Part shown: positions 24,709 to 36,870 of the stretch, piece after piece
Numbering within the stretch: the stretch's first letter is position 1
Layout of the letters: the number at the start of each line of letters is the position of its first letter
NCBI GenBank assembly: GCA_903813345.2
Contig: CAIIXF020000003.1
Location: 15,578,931 to 15,638,930, forward strand
Origin: Owenia fusiformis
Lineage: Eukaryota; Annelida; Polychaeta; Sabellida; Oweniidae
Direction of reading: 5' to 3'
Length of the DNA stretch: 60,000 nt
Made by a program: the position numbers and the translations under genes
Notes under the pieces: model-generated
Database searches by the model: none
Told to the model about the DNA's origin: nothing
Seen by the model: only the letters and a program-made list of their open reading frames with translations

Positions 24709-25172
24709 CACTGTTCCACAGCTGGATGACTCTAATTGCAGTTAGCTTCATTCATGGTTGCCGAAATTATTTCGACTTCAAAATGTTTCGCCATGCATAT
24801 TAATAAAGCTACGATTGTAAATAACCACAAATAAATGCTGAAACAACCGCGATATTGGAGAATTTTGAAGAAAATGGCTTCACTTAGAATGACTCTAACT
24901 GAAGTTGATGATGACGTAATGATGACGTAGATCATCAACTTCAGTCATTCCAACTGTGAAGCCGTTTTCTTTAAAATACTCTAATATTGCGGGTGTTTGG
25001 GGCATTCATTTGTAGTTGCATACAATCGTAGTTTTATTAATTTGCATGGCGAAACTTTTGGAATCAAGTTTCAACCTAGTTTAGCTGAAAGGTTTATCGA
25101 AAACGAAAGAATCTCGGCAACAGTCTTGAATGAAGCTAACTGCAGTTAGAGTCATCAAGCTGTGGCACAGTG
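24709..25172. mobile_element. 464-bp foldback, CACTGT termini, 5-bp TSD TATTT, in cyclase intron 2
   Basis: The left end CACTGTTCCACAGCTGGATG and the right-end inverse CACTGTGCCACAGCTTGATG bound long inverted arms that meet near a GATGACGTAATGATGACGTA centre. TATTT flanks both ends (24704-24708, 25173-25177). It has no ORF. The right heptamer CACTGTG resembles Transib/RAG-signal termini, and a 5-bp TSD fits that family. The relation is inferred. Confidence 0.87.
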
Positions 25173-25218
25173 TATTTAGAGTTAAAAAAAATTGAAACTT
25201 GAATGCTCTTTACCGTAG

Positions 25219-25317
25219 GACCTTGCGTAGCAGGTATAGTGGGTACTAAGATGCCTCGGTATTGCTTGTTTGGTGATACAGTCAACACAGCCTCCAGAAT
25301 GGAATCTACGGGAAAAG
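25219..25317 (+). CDS. NIT-domain guanylate cyclase, exon 3 (catalytic core)
   Basis: This 99-bp exon enters in phase 1 and encodes [20 protein letters not shown], then [13 protein letters not shown]. It contains the guanine-recognising Cys (RYCLFGD) and the transition-state Asn and Arg (NTASRM), so both halves of each active site can be formed in a homodimer. The donor is G|GTAAAT in phase 1. Without splicing, the frame continues 33 codons to TAA near 25416. The following intron is 17.8 kb. Confidence 0.95.
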
Positions 25318-26041
25318 GTAAATGTAAAGTACATATTGTACATCCTAGTCAAGCCACAAGAGCCCTTGTGACACAAGTGTTGTATAGACAAGAGTCCACA
25401 GTCTTTAAGCAAGACTAACATTTACCGTTTTGGGCCACAATTCGCCACCTTGGGGGTACTCTTGGGCATTAATCTTTTAATTAATTAATTATCTATTGTT
25501 GTAATTGGTGTGATGGGGAATATCTTGCTGTCAAACTACATATCTAGTATTTGTTTTGCCCACCGTGCCTAGCCCCGCCGTCTGCTCTAACGTATTCACA
25601 CGGGGGCAAACGGCGAGCAATTTTAGTTTCAATAGATTGTTGGGTTAACCAATGAAATATTTTATTTTGAAAAAAATTCAAAATATTTATTTCTGTATCG
25701 ATCTATAAAAATTGAATGTTTCCCCGATCTACTGCAAACTGTAACCCATCGGTAGGTGAAGATCGAAGTACTAAAAACTTTAGGTTTAGCAATTTATCTG
25801 ATTCTCTTTATTCTCAGAGGGATTCTATTCTTTTATATCAAAAAGACTTACTAAACAATTAGAAGAACAGTGTTAATTGATCACAATCGATTTTGTATAA
25901 ACTAAAATGAATGGAATAAAGAAAAAAAGTGTTAATTTATCATGATAGATATTGACATAGTATTGACAGTATTTTCTCTAACATAAACTATTTAGGGCGA
26001 ATGATATCAAAACGTGTTAATTAATCATAATAAGAATTGTA

Positions 26042-29000
26042 GACAGGTTCCAATTTCAGAATATCTCAAGGGAAAGGGTTTTTGAGGCATTTTTTAGAAA
26101 AAGCAACAGACCTATTTTTCTGAATCAGTTTTTCATGCTGATAAAGATATTAAAAGATGACAGCTCAACGAGATGGCGATGACACTGATTTTTAGCGTTT
26201 TTACCCCCCTGGGAAGTTATTCTTGGGGGTACTATAATATTAGTTCATAACTCAAAGGATATATGAACTATTGTTCTGAGTTCTACAGCATACATTTTTA
26301 GTACAGAGATGAATACTATCCTAAAGTTATAGGTTGATATCTTTGTTGGTTTCGGAAAAATATAATTAATTAGAAAATAAATATGCGATTTTTGTCATTT
26401 TTTATTGCTTATTTTATATTTGTAGCTTCAAGCAAAATATGATAACTTTACCAGCTCAAAGTAGTATTCTAACAACATTCCTAAGCTATGTGTGATATTG
26501 TAATACATCTATTATAGTGCTGATAAACTGTTTTGTAATTTTAATATGACTTTATAGTGCCCTACCCCTGGTAAATAGAAGAAAATTGGTGTGGGTTTCT
26601 TCTGGTTTTAACATTTTATTGACTTCTTAGTTGAAGATACAATCAGTTTTGTCAGTTTACCATGAGTAACTTTACAATGGTTAACTATTCCAATGAATAG
26701 AGGGTTGGGACCTCAAAAATTCCAGAACTGTTAAGTGGCATCCTTGGGCAACCCTCTTCAGAGCATTTTCCTTACACTCCAATAAAATCTGCATGGGATA
26801 ATATAAGAAACCTATATATCTTAGATACTAATGAACATACTAACTTCAAATTTTCAGGATTTGGTCCTGGAATGATAGGTAATCTGTATGACAAAATGAC
26901 AAAAAGAAAAAACTCTGTTGCCATAGTAACAAAAATACCACACTATTTGTTTCCTAAGAAATGTGTTTTAAGAGGTTTTGTCATTCTCTTCATATTTTTA
27001 ATTCTAAATATGTCTACAATGTGGGATGATTAAAATTATGGTAAAATAATCTTTTCTATTGTTCATGCAATTTCTCTAAAACAGAAGTTGCTATGCGACA
27101 CATAGATCATAGAAAAAATCCTGGGATGATCGCTCTATTTGTCAGGAAATTAAAATGGAAACTGAAAAATGAGTTTCTTCCTACTAAATAGCAATTTGGT
27201 AGACCATGGCTGACACGCACAAGAGAAAACGTTTATCAGTTCTATGTCATTTTGTTGTTGTTTTTTATTTATCGTGCTCTGGGACTTATAACACCTAATG
27301 CCGAATCTTCTCAAACTGCAAAGGAAGGCAAGATGAGGAAACTCTGAGGGAAAATTAGACAAAAAATTAATGTGAGTGGTCCAAAAAAAACTTACATGTT
27401 TTGAAAAAGTTATGCTCTCGGGTGAATCAGTGCTCCTAATTGTACCCCTCCCCCAAACCCCCAAATTTTGACAATTGTCGAAAAGTGGCAAACAACATTC
27501 ATCAAAGTTCAATATGGCTATTTCGCTTCTATGGCATAAAGATATGGTACAATCTCAGGTCAATCAATGAATTTCACAAGTGACACCCTATCTTATGCAG
27601 AAGTACTGCATACTATTGTATATGAAGACATGTCAAAAATCTGGTGGAAATAATTTTGTCACTCCTGATTTGACCTGGAAAGCTTCAGGTACATTATCAG
27701 AAACAATTTCAGACAGTAAAATCTTTGATTATGACTATTTTCTGACCATGACGACAGGTATACAGGGATAATAAAGTCAATCGGACTCGAAGATATTTCG
27801 CTAGCAATCAACCCATCAATATATTTTTTCAAAGTTGTTTTCACCAAAAATGCAATAATTTTTTACAATATTTACATTACTATTCTTTATTTTAATGTAT
27901 CAAATAGCTCTTGAAAGGAAAACTGAATTCCCCAAGATAAGTGTTCCCCATGTTATTTCCCCATTGAAAAAAATCATGCTATCCATTGGTTTCAGTTCAT
28001 TTTGGTCATCCAAATTCAGTATCTTTAAAGTCTCTGGAGCAATCCACTTTTCCTCTTAGGAAATAGAACATGTCTCAAAGCACATTCTAATTATGCATTC
28101 AACAATATAATTAAAGGTTGCATTTTTGGTAAAAATTAGGTCAACATTTTTAGTAAAAAGTATGTTGTTCATTTAGGTCTGATTAAATTCATTATAATTA
28201 TATTTACCTTTCTTGAAGATAATGAATAGATCTAAAGGATATACCCATGTTCATGGTCAGAAAATATTCATAATTCAAGTTAGAATTGTCTGAAGTTGTT
28301 TGCGATAACCTACATGCTCCTTTTATGCAAATACTATCAAATGCTGTAGTCATGACAGTTGAAGTAAACTGAAGTCTTGGTATTTAAAGGCAGAATCAGA
28401 TCTATATAGAGTAAACAAAATTGAAAGCAACATGTACAGTTGACCAACCAGCAATGTATTTCTTACAATCTCAAATATAATATCTCCCAAAAGATCCAAA
28501 ATATGTTATTAATTGGTAATGTTGTTTAAAATTCAAAGTGTAAAAAGGGGGAAATGTTCAAATTCTCCCAAATAATAATAAATAAGTTACACTTAGTTAT
28601 ACAAGTGTGAGGCACCATCTGTGGTATCTGTGTCTGGAGTAAGTGATGTTGGCACTGTTTGACAATCTTACCACCATTAATAAGAAGCAAGTACATGTAT
28701 TGGCTGCAATGCTTGAACATGGCTCCACTCCTACAGCTATGAGCAAGAGGCAAACCTGGTCTGATTTTATGCATATTGCAGCTAGGTTGACTACCAGAAA
28801 GTCATCTTTGGTTAATAAAGATTCTTAGCTACTTTTCTAACATCTGGCTGTGATGCATCATGGCTTAATGCGGACTCTGCTATATGATATGGTCAGATGA
28901 TGAGAACTAACAGTTTTACGGAACTTTTGCCATGTTTTGCACATTGTAAATTACCCTTCTGAATGGGTTGTAAAGGTATTTACCAGGAGGTATATATGGC

Positions 29001-29873
29001 TCAAATGACTCATGACCTAGTACATGGGACACTGTAGTACATTACTTGTGCCCGATGACCACCATAGTCTAGTTGCTCAAATGAGATCAATTGATGATTA
29101 TAATGTTAAGACTTTAAGTCAATGTCCAGACTGTTTGCCAACCTCTCTAGTATGTGATTACACTAGATTTCATTATGATACATGTACTAAATTGAAAACT
29201 TATATATAAAATATATTAAGTCCTATATTCTAGTAATAAATGAATTAGAATGTCACCTAACATTTGATGATGGTTTGAATTCATTGATTTGGTGTCTATC
29301 AATACATGTTTCTAACTTAATGCTGCAAAATGATAAAATTCACCACACCCACTTTCTTCAATTTTCCAGGGGTAGGGCACTATAAAGTCATATTAAAATT
29401 ACAAAATAGTACTTCATAACTAAAATAGATGTATTACAATATCGCACAAAGCTTGGAAATGTTTTTAGAATACTACTTTGAGCTGTTAAAGCTGTCATAT
29501 TTTGCTTGAAGCTACAAATATAAAATTGGCAAGACAAAAATTGCGTATCTTTTTCCTGTTTATTGTATTTTTCTGACTCTGAGACCAATAAGGGTATCAA
29601 CCTATGTCTTCAGGATAGTATTCATATATGTACTAGCAATGTATGGTGTAGAATAGCTCATATATGCTTTGAGCTATGAACTAGTTTCATAGTACCCCCT
29701 AGAATATTTTCCTAGGTGGGTAAAAATGCCAAAAATCAGTGTCACCGCCATCCTGTTGAGCTGTCATCTTTTAATATCATTATCAGCATGAAAAACTGAT
29801 CTAGTAAAAATAGGTCTGTTGCTTTTTCTAAAAAATGCCTCAAAAACTTGAATTATCTAAATTGGAACCTGTC
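26042..29873. mobile_element. 3.8-kb element with ~540-bp imperfect TIRs in cyclase intron 3
   Basis: About 26042-26600 is the inverse of about 29335-29873, sharing GACAGGTTCCAATTT, TTAAAAGATGACAGCTCAAC, GTGACACTGATTTTT and CCCTACCCCTGG. TA borders each end. The arms differ by scattered substitutions and small indels, so it is old. The interior (about 2.7 kb) includes repeat R2 copy 2 and short frames with no recognised domain, so the superfamily is unknown. Confidence 0.82.
28385..28510 (+). repeat. Dispersed repeat R2, copy 2
   Basis: Matches 2160-2345, same orientation, with shared TTAAAGGCAGAATCAGATCT. It lies in the interior of the 26.0-29.9 kb element. Confidence 0.75.
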
Positions 29874-30129
29874 TATTGACAAATTTGATAATATGTTTAT
29901 GTGTATAATGATGTTGTTATGTTATGTTATGTTATGTTGAATCGTGTTTTGTTTTGTTGTGTTGCATTTCTTGTATGTTATGTCATGTTATGTACATGGT
30001 GGTCCAAAATAAATGGCTCATTCATATTTCAAAAATAAATATTGATTTTATTGTTAAAACCATTTCATATTATACAGCAGTGTATAGGGAAGAATTTAAT
30101 TATCTTTAATTTGGTATATCATAAGTTAT

Positions 30130-30390
30130 AAGTTATTATATAAATTAAAATATGTCCAGTAAAAGAAAATATCATCTGGCCAACACAAGAAAAGATATTT
30201 CACTTTTTGTGGTTTTACAACTATGGGGAATCTCCCCGACCTAGAAGTCACATTTTCAAAGAAAATTAAATTTTCAAAGTCGATAAACTCTTTTCAAAAC
30301 CACATTTCTAGATGTAATTCTACATGTAGATTCCAAATATGACATCAATTTGACTGAATTGTGAATTTTTAATAACGTAAATAAAGATTA
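30130..30390 (+). repeat. Dispersed repeat R3, copy 2
   Basis: Inverse of 16595-16790, as described there. It lies in cyclase intron 3, shortly after the long-TIR element. Confidence 0.85.
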
Positions 30391-30704
30391 TTTCTACTCG
30401 CATCTAGGATATTGTATCATAATATCTGTCAACCTAGGATGAAGAAATAAATTCAATTCTTCATACTAGCTGTCAACCAGAGTCAATTATACAAACGTCA
30501 TTTTCGTTTCAAAAAGTTTTTCCAATATGGGTTTTCCCTTAATCGATTCCTGTTGATATTGGTAGTATCTTCATGTATATGGCGGAACACCTTTACAGAA
30601 AGTCATAAACTTTAGGGGACTAGTATGGATAGAGATTTCATTTTCATTTTTCATTTGAGTTACATATCTCACACAGACACCATAGGGTGTGTGGTAGGAT
30701 AATG

Positions 30705-30890
30705 TTTATAGGATATCCTATTATTTTGAGGAATATCATTTTTATCGACGAGGTGATATTGATATCTGCACGAGAGAGCAAAGCGAACGAGTGCATATAT
30801 CAATATCACCGAGTAGATTAAAATGATATTCTGAAAAAAAAATCATATTTTTTCAAAACCATAGGATATTCCTATAATATCCTAAGGTAG
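30705..30890. repeat. Large palindrome with CACGAG...CGAACGAGTGC centre
   Basis: Inverted arms include GAATATCATTTTTATCGACG (30731 onward) and GATTAAAATGATATTC (ending 30831), plus GGTGATATTGATAT and its inverse. The loop is CACGAGAGAGCAAAGCGAACGAGTG-like. Outer ATAGGATAT repeats extend the fold. Confidence 0.85.
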
Positions 30891-31634
30891 AAACAGCTCC
30901 CCGTATTAATCTGACAGGAGCTGGTATCTTTATCTTCAAATTAATTTTGAATTATTTCTACATCTTAACTCTGGGAATTTAATAGACAAGACAATGAAAG
31001 TAGGATCGCAAAACATTGCTTTCTGAAAATATTGGATCGAACATTTCATTTTTCTTTTCCTTCTCATTCCGTTAAAATTACGATAGCAAAATGTGATCAC
31101 ATAGTTATTTTTGTATCAAAGGATAAAGTGAAATATCGTAAAATATAAAAGGCTGAAAGCATGCTACTAAATCAAAATAAAAGCCCATACAGGAATTGAA
31201 AAATGACAAAAGCTGTCATCGATCTAAAAGTATTAGGTAATGAAAGGGAAAGGATACTAAGCTGAACAAAGGGTAATTGAAAGATGAACAGAACTGCAAT
31301 ACAATCTCTACAAAATAGATAAATAAATTAACTAAACAGTAAGAATCAAATTCAAAAGAGTATTATGGGAAATTATCAAACGAAATGTAAAGAGAATTCT
31401 CAGTGAGTTTTCGATCGCAAATATTATCAAACACAGAGTTATGAAAGACTAAAATAAACATGAAACTGATATTGATTTACTTTAGAAGCTTTTTTTCAAA
31501 TAGATGAAACAAAGGCAAACTCTAAATAGACTCTAAATCAAACGGTGAAATATCAGACGTGATGTGAGATATGATGATAAATAATTATGAATAATTTTGT
31601 CGAGAAATTCGTTCATTACCTAATAATACTATAC

Positions 31635-32043
31635 CACGCGGTCCTAACTTCGACCGTTAATTTGAATTTTTGACCTACCAGGTGCTTGAAAATCAAGGAT
31701 TGCGAGTCTCATACTGCACCGTTTTTCTTCAAACTTATACCATTAAAAGCAAAACAAAAATTGCCTTTCTGTCGGTGCAGTACTTTATTGTAAAGAGTCC
31801 ATCGTTCTAGCAGCGTTTTGGTCCCCAGCTCTTAGAAGGCCTTCTTACAGCTGGGGACCAAAATGCCGGTGGAAGTGGGGACTCTGTTTAAGAGAATAAT
31901 GTACCATCAGAAAGGGATTTTTGTTAGGCTTTGAATGGAACAAGTTTGATGAAAAACGGTGCAGTATGAGACTCGTAATCCTTGATTTTCAAACATCCGG
32001 TAGGTCAAAAATTCAAATTAACGGTCAAAGTTAGGACCGCGTG
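31635..32043. mobile_element. 409-bp foldback, CACGCGG termini, 5-bp TSD TATAC
   Basis: Arms of about 140 bases begin CACGCGGTCCTAACTTCGAC and its inverse, flanked by TATAC at 31630-31634 and 32044-32048. The centre contains a second, smaller hairpin (TTTTGGTCCCCAGCT and its inverse, about 31818-31864). No ORF. A related single arm lies at 11525-11642. Confidence 0.88.
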
Positions 32044-32756
32044 TATACAGATGCCAACACTTTCATTGAATCAATCCAGGCGGTGTGTTAATATTTGTAA
32101 GTTATTTTACATCTCGTCAGACCATTACTCAACACTCTCCTATGTATACCGTTCCGTATTAGTGAAATTGTTGACATTAATACGGAATAAATCATACCAT
32201 TTCATGAAAAATGGTGACCTTGTCCTACGGAAATTGAGATTATGTTTCACAGCAAGTTCGCATGGCGATACTGTATAGCACATGCTCTGGGGAATTGATT
32301 CTACTTTCTATAGACACCAATCACATCTCTGTCGATAGAATAATAAGAAAGCCTTAGGGTCCCAACCTCCTTTGTTTACATTTAAAAAACGTGAAAAAAT
32401 GACAAAAGTTGTCATAACTTTTTAAATCTTAAACTTTTGAAACCGATTTCACTTGCCAGCGACAGATACTTAAGTCGTTGACGAACCGAACATGTCAGTT
32501 TGGTTCGTTATATCTCCAAATAAACGATTTCAACATTCAAAAAAACTTGATGCTAGTCCACGTGTTAATACGGAATTGGTCGACTCAATAAGTAAACTCA
32601 ATGAACGAAACGGTGCACTCATGAATGAAATGAAGATTAAGATAATTAGTAGTGTTATACAATATGAGTGTGTTTTAACCCGGGTATGAAACATAATACC
32701 TTGAATACGGGTTTCAGTAGCATGGACATTTAGTTTCAATTATAACTTCATTCGTC

Positions 32757-32970
32757 ATGGAGAGGGTAAGAGTGTCATGCCGCTTTGAAGGATGTACAAA
32801 AACCTTCGCAGGAAAATCATCCAAGTGCCAGCATGAGAAGGGAGGTAGTCATGCAAATAAGGAGAGGGAGTGTGATGTGTGTAAGAAGAGGTTTTACTTG
32901 CAAAGTCATCTGAAGAGGCACAAAAGGGCCGTACATGCTCCCGAGCTGTACAAGTGCAACACTTGCCGGT
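32757..32970 (+). CDS. C2H2 zinc-finger exon-like frame within the long-TIR element
   Basis: The frame from ATG encodes two complete C2H2 fingers, CRFEGC-x12-H-x5-H and CDVC-x12-H-x4-H (KKRFYLQSHLKRHKRAVH), then the start of a third (YKCNTC). It ends at a good donor, CCG|GTAAGT. Tandem fingers of this kind occur at the N-terminus of R2/NeSL-type retroelement proteins and in many DNA-binding proteins. The downstream continuation is not intact in frame. It could be a captured host exon, the DNA-binding part of the element's own protein, or a retroelement relic. Confidence 0.6.
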
Positions 32971-33100
32971 AAGTTATTCTAATAAGCAATGCACGACTAT
33001 TTTTGTAGGTATGTCGCACAAATCATTCAAATTAATGCAATTGCCTGCCCAAATGTTAAAATTCCCTATCATGAAACATTTCACTAGCCACACAGATTAA

Positions 33101-33304
33101 ATGCTTTATTGTTTGAAATGTAAATGTTTCCCTGTGGAAGTAGGCTGCAGAGGTTTTCCAGCCAAGTCTATGGACTGGATGTTGAAGTCGCTTGGTCTTC
33201 CATCTCGCAAGCGCAAGAAAGCAATGATTACCCTAGGAAGGGAAGCTGAACGTTGCTCTCGTTGGCTGTGGTTGAGAAGAAATGCAAATTGGTTGCCCCA
33301 GTAA
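33101..33304 (+). pseudogene. Retroelement-protein C-terminal tail (PVEVGCRGF...WLWLRR)
   Basis: The frame reads FPVEVGCRGFPAKS, then LGLPSRKRKKAMITLGRE and AERCSRWLWLRRNANW before a stop. I recognise this PVEVGCRGF / RK-AI / AE-ASRWLWLKR pattern as the extreme C-terminus of animal non-LTR reverse-transcriptase proteins. A stop codon lies directly before the ATG in this frame, and no reverse-transcriptase core was found between it and the zinc fingers 130 bases upstream. This suggests an internally deleted copy. Confidence 0.55.
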
Positions 33305-34294
33305 TCCCTTGTCATCTTGCCTCATCTCCACCATTATCATGACACACCCTGTATCCAATAAGTCTCCCCTCACAATAGCTAGCATACCTTTAACTCCTTC
33401 TTCAAGCTTGAGCGGAGATGTGAAAAGGTGAGCGTTGGTCGACCATAAAGCGCTTTTTAAACCTACCATAGACCGTCGCAAGTCGGTTTCAAGCATTTAC
33501 CGCTCATTCCCTTAGTTGAGATGTCTACTCTGATGGAAGTTGGAGGCAGCTGAGGAAACCTCTACATTTCCACAGCTAATGTGTATGGCGCAACAGCATG
33601 TAGTCCATCTAAGCATGTTTATCATAATATAATAATATAATGTTGGAGAAACAGACCGAGGTATCATAATATTTAACTGTAGAAGACCGTTTCCTCCTCC
33701 TTTTCCCCAATGTCAATCCCAATTTCTTCTTCTTACGAGGTCGAGGCATCTTGAAAAGCGGGTTCAGGTTTTTGCTGAAAGTATGATAACCTCTACGAAA
33801 AAAGGTTGGCCTGACTATAGCCTATAAGAATTGAAAATAGACGTAAAATAATATACCTCATCTGTGTACGCGCTGTTCTTTGGGCGTGGCGGTGCGGGAT
33901 AGTTAACATTTCATGGAAAATAATTGAGGGGATTAATAAGGAGCGCATGATTAATTTGGGATTATAAACTTAGTATAGCTAATTAACAGGAATAATGCAT
34001 GGTGAACTGGGTCAAACTCGGTAAACAAAACACTCAGATGTTTGTTGGTGCTTTTATTATCATGTTTTTTATATCCACAAGAATTGGTGTGGTTACATGT
34101 AATCCCGGGCATGTAATACAAGATTCAAGATTTTATTGTGTTTCAAGCCAAACAGTTGGCGTCCTCACATAAATGTTACATAAAGGGATGCAATTATTTG
34201 TTACATACAATAAGATAATGAAAATGTTTATGAACAACCAATACCTGGTGTTGACGGTCGTTGAAGCCGTCGATAAAGTACTTCCTATTAGATG

Positions 34295-36856
34295 TGTAAC
34301 GACCCTCACTCTGCATGGTAAGCGCAAAAGGTAGTGGTAGCGTTAAAGGGTTTATGAGTGAGTGGAAGAATCGTCACATTATTACCGGGTCCGTGTTGTG
34401 ATTGTATGCGCTCTCAAGGGTTTTACAGACATGACTGGTTGAATGGCAAAATGGCTGAATATGTCGCACTGCGACATAAAACATACACCTAACTGACAAA
34501 ACAGATGATTTAGTTTAAATATAAATGATGACATAATTATGGGTTTATTTACAAAGTGATTACAAAGTGAGTATAGTAATTATGACAATTACACACATAG
34601 TGTGGAAATATATATATATATGAATAAAAGTTCTGATATTGTGACACATGGATGATATATGGTGCAGCGTTACTCAATGGCAACGGGTACCCATATTCAA
34701 GGATTACGCACAAAGGTGGATCGTTATGCAATTAAGATCCCTGAAATGTGGTTACGATAATATACATAGTATTTCCTATCAAGTACAATACATACTCAAG
34801 TAAGATTACATAATTACCAAGAAGCTGATACTGCTATTACACATTATTGAGCTCATATTCATAAATCCTACATTAACTACACATATAACATACAATACTT
34901 TCATCTGGGAGAGTGTGTGACACAACTGGTGACCAAATAAACATACATAGCAATATGTATTACCATGACTTTGCAACAACCTTTGACAATGAGAACAACA
35001 ACAACTGGCACCTTGGAGTGTACGACATGACGCAAAGAACCGAATTACAACCACTGACAAAATGTAAGACCGACTAAAATATCAACGTAACATTACGTAT
35101 TCTTGGGTGAAACATACCAAATAATGACTATAACAATAACTTGGACAACATTTGATTCAACATACCAATTAGTGATAACAATGTTTACATGACTGCTCAT
35201 TATGTAACATGCTAGGAAAATTAATGTCATATAACATGTGGGTGCAATCACATGACATGGATATACATGTCACGCAACAAGTGGGCGCCTGCTATGAAAC
35301 ATGCCGACGCATGCTACATGACATATGGGTGCGATTACACATCATGTGGGTACATGCTATGTAACAAGTGGGTGCATGTTATGTAGTAAGTGATCAATCA
35401 TGAACATGAGTAAAACTGTATACCCAAGTTGGTAGTGGTACATCACCAACTTATAATATTCCATGACACAACATAAGGGTGGGTGCAACAACTTGTATTC
35501 CCTTTGGTAATATTGGGTGCAACAAATTGTATTTCCCTAGGGTGGCTTTGGGGAAAGCCATACATGCATACAGTATATAAATTATATAAAACGACCTTAA
35601 CGCAACAATACAATAAAACCGACACTCCAACCATCGATAAACAATAGAACAGTTCAAGTTCAAAACTAGTATCAGGCTAGACCATAAACTAGGTTCCATC
35701 AGGGTTTAACTCAACACCATCATCTATCTGACACTAACTGTTGCCCAACAGTAAGACTTGAACTCCATAAGCCGACTATATACAAGCGAGACATTACGTA
35801 ACATACAACTGCACAGGGTAGTTTGCAGTGTACCAAAACATGATCAATTTGGGTATTGATCATCAACAATGAGATAAACTGACATGATCAAACTGGGTAT
35901 TAATCAACAACAATGAAGCAAACTGACATGATCAAACTGGGTATGTTGATCATCAACCATGTAAACCAAATATGGGTCAAATAATTCCAATGTGCTTTTG
36001 CATTAACAAGTCAAATCCAAATCCAAATGTAATACTTGCCAATTTCACCACACTCAGTATACATAGAGTGCTTACAGCTTGAAATGAGGTGAAGGGTGTC
36101 CATCCACATGAGGTATTTGCATCAGCATATGAGTGGTTGGTTGTTGGTGGTATGTAGTTCGCCATTTGACAGACGTGCTGACAATTGCAAGTCATGCGGG
36201 AGGGGTGAACCTCAAACTTCAAGCCTGATTTGGGGGTCAGACTTCGTGCAAATCCTGTTGTAATCACCTCATGTGGACGGACGACTTACTGGTGTAAATC
36301 GTGAGACAGTTTAGACACCTCGACGGTCAACGATAGCGACATTTTGAGTGAAGATAGCGGAGCAAATCACGAATGATTTACTCGAAAAACATAAGATGGC
36401 TACCTGCCTTCTGCGCATGCGCAGCGACTTACATAAATTACGAACTTATGTAAATCCACAAAAACGGCCATAACTTCGCCAATACGGGACCGTTTGCAAA
36501 GTTTAAACTACCCATAGAAAGCTTAATTTACGTATTAGGTGCATATCCTACTAGATTAATGATAAAACATAGTAAACAGGGTGAAATTTAGACCAGAAAA
36601 CTACGACAGTAACCTTGACCTTTTTACGTCAAAAGTACGAACGGAACTAAGAATAGTTCGAGAATTACGCCAAAAGTACGAACGGGACCAACAATATCCA
36701 CAAATTACTAGAATAGGACACTTTAGTGGATAATAACGATCTAAACATGTATGTGAATATATAAACTGCATTAAGTGAAACCCAACAGTGGTGAGACATC
36801 GAACTGACATTACTGAATAGCGGCAAACAAGAAAGTAAATCTGTTGGGTTATCACA
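34295..36856 (-). repeat. 3' LTR (element orientation)
   Basis: 2562 bases, equal in length to the copy at 38464-41025 with no net indel. By eye I find four substitutions (about 36227, 36593, 36596, 36661), so the insertion is young. The LTR itself contains tandem motifs: AACAAGTGGG.GC near 35270-35400 and GACATGATCAAACTGGGTAT near 35835-35960. Frames up to 84-96 codons inside it have no recognised domain. Confidence 0.95.
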
Positions 36857-36870
36857 CTACTCCCCCTTTT
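36857..36870 (-). other. Polypurine tract
   Basis: On the minus strand AAAAGGGGGAGTAG abuts the TGTGATAAC start of the 3' LTR, the expected site of plus-strand priming. Confidence 0.85.

Noticed and set aside
27150-27512. 120-codon minus-strand frame inside the 3.8-kb TIR element
   Set aside because: No recognisable domain. It could be a decayed transposase piece, but nothing in it supports that.
34549-36267. Frames of 60-96 codons in the LTRs, duplicated at 38718-40391
   Set aside because: They repeat only because the LTR repeats. No domain, no codon bias, and overlapping frames compete.
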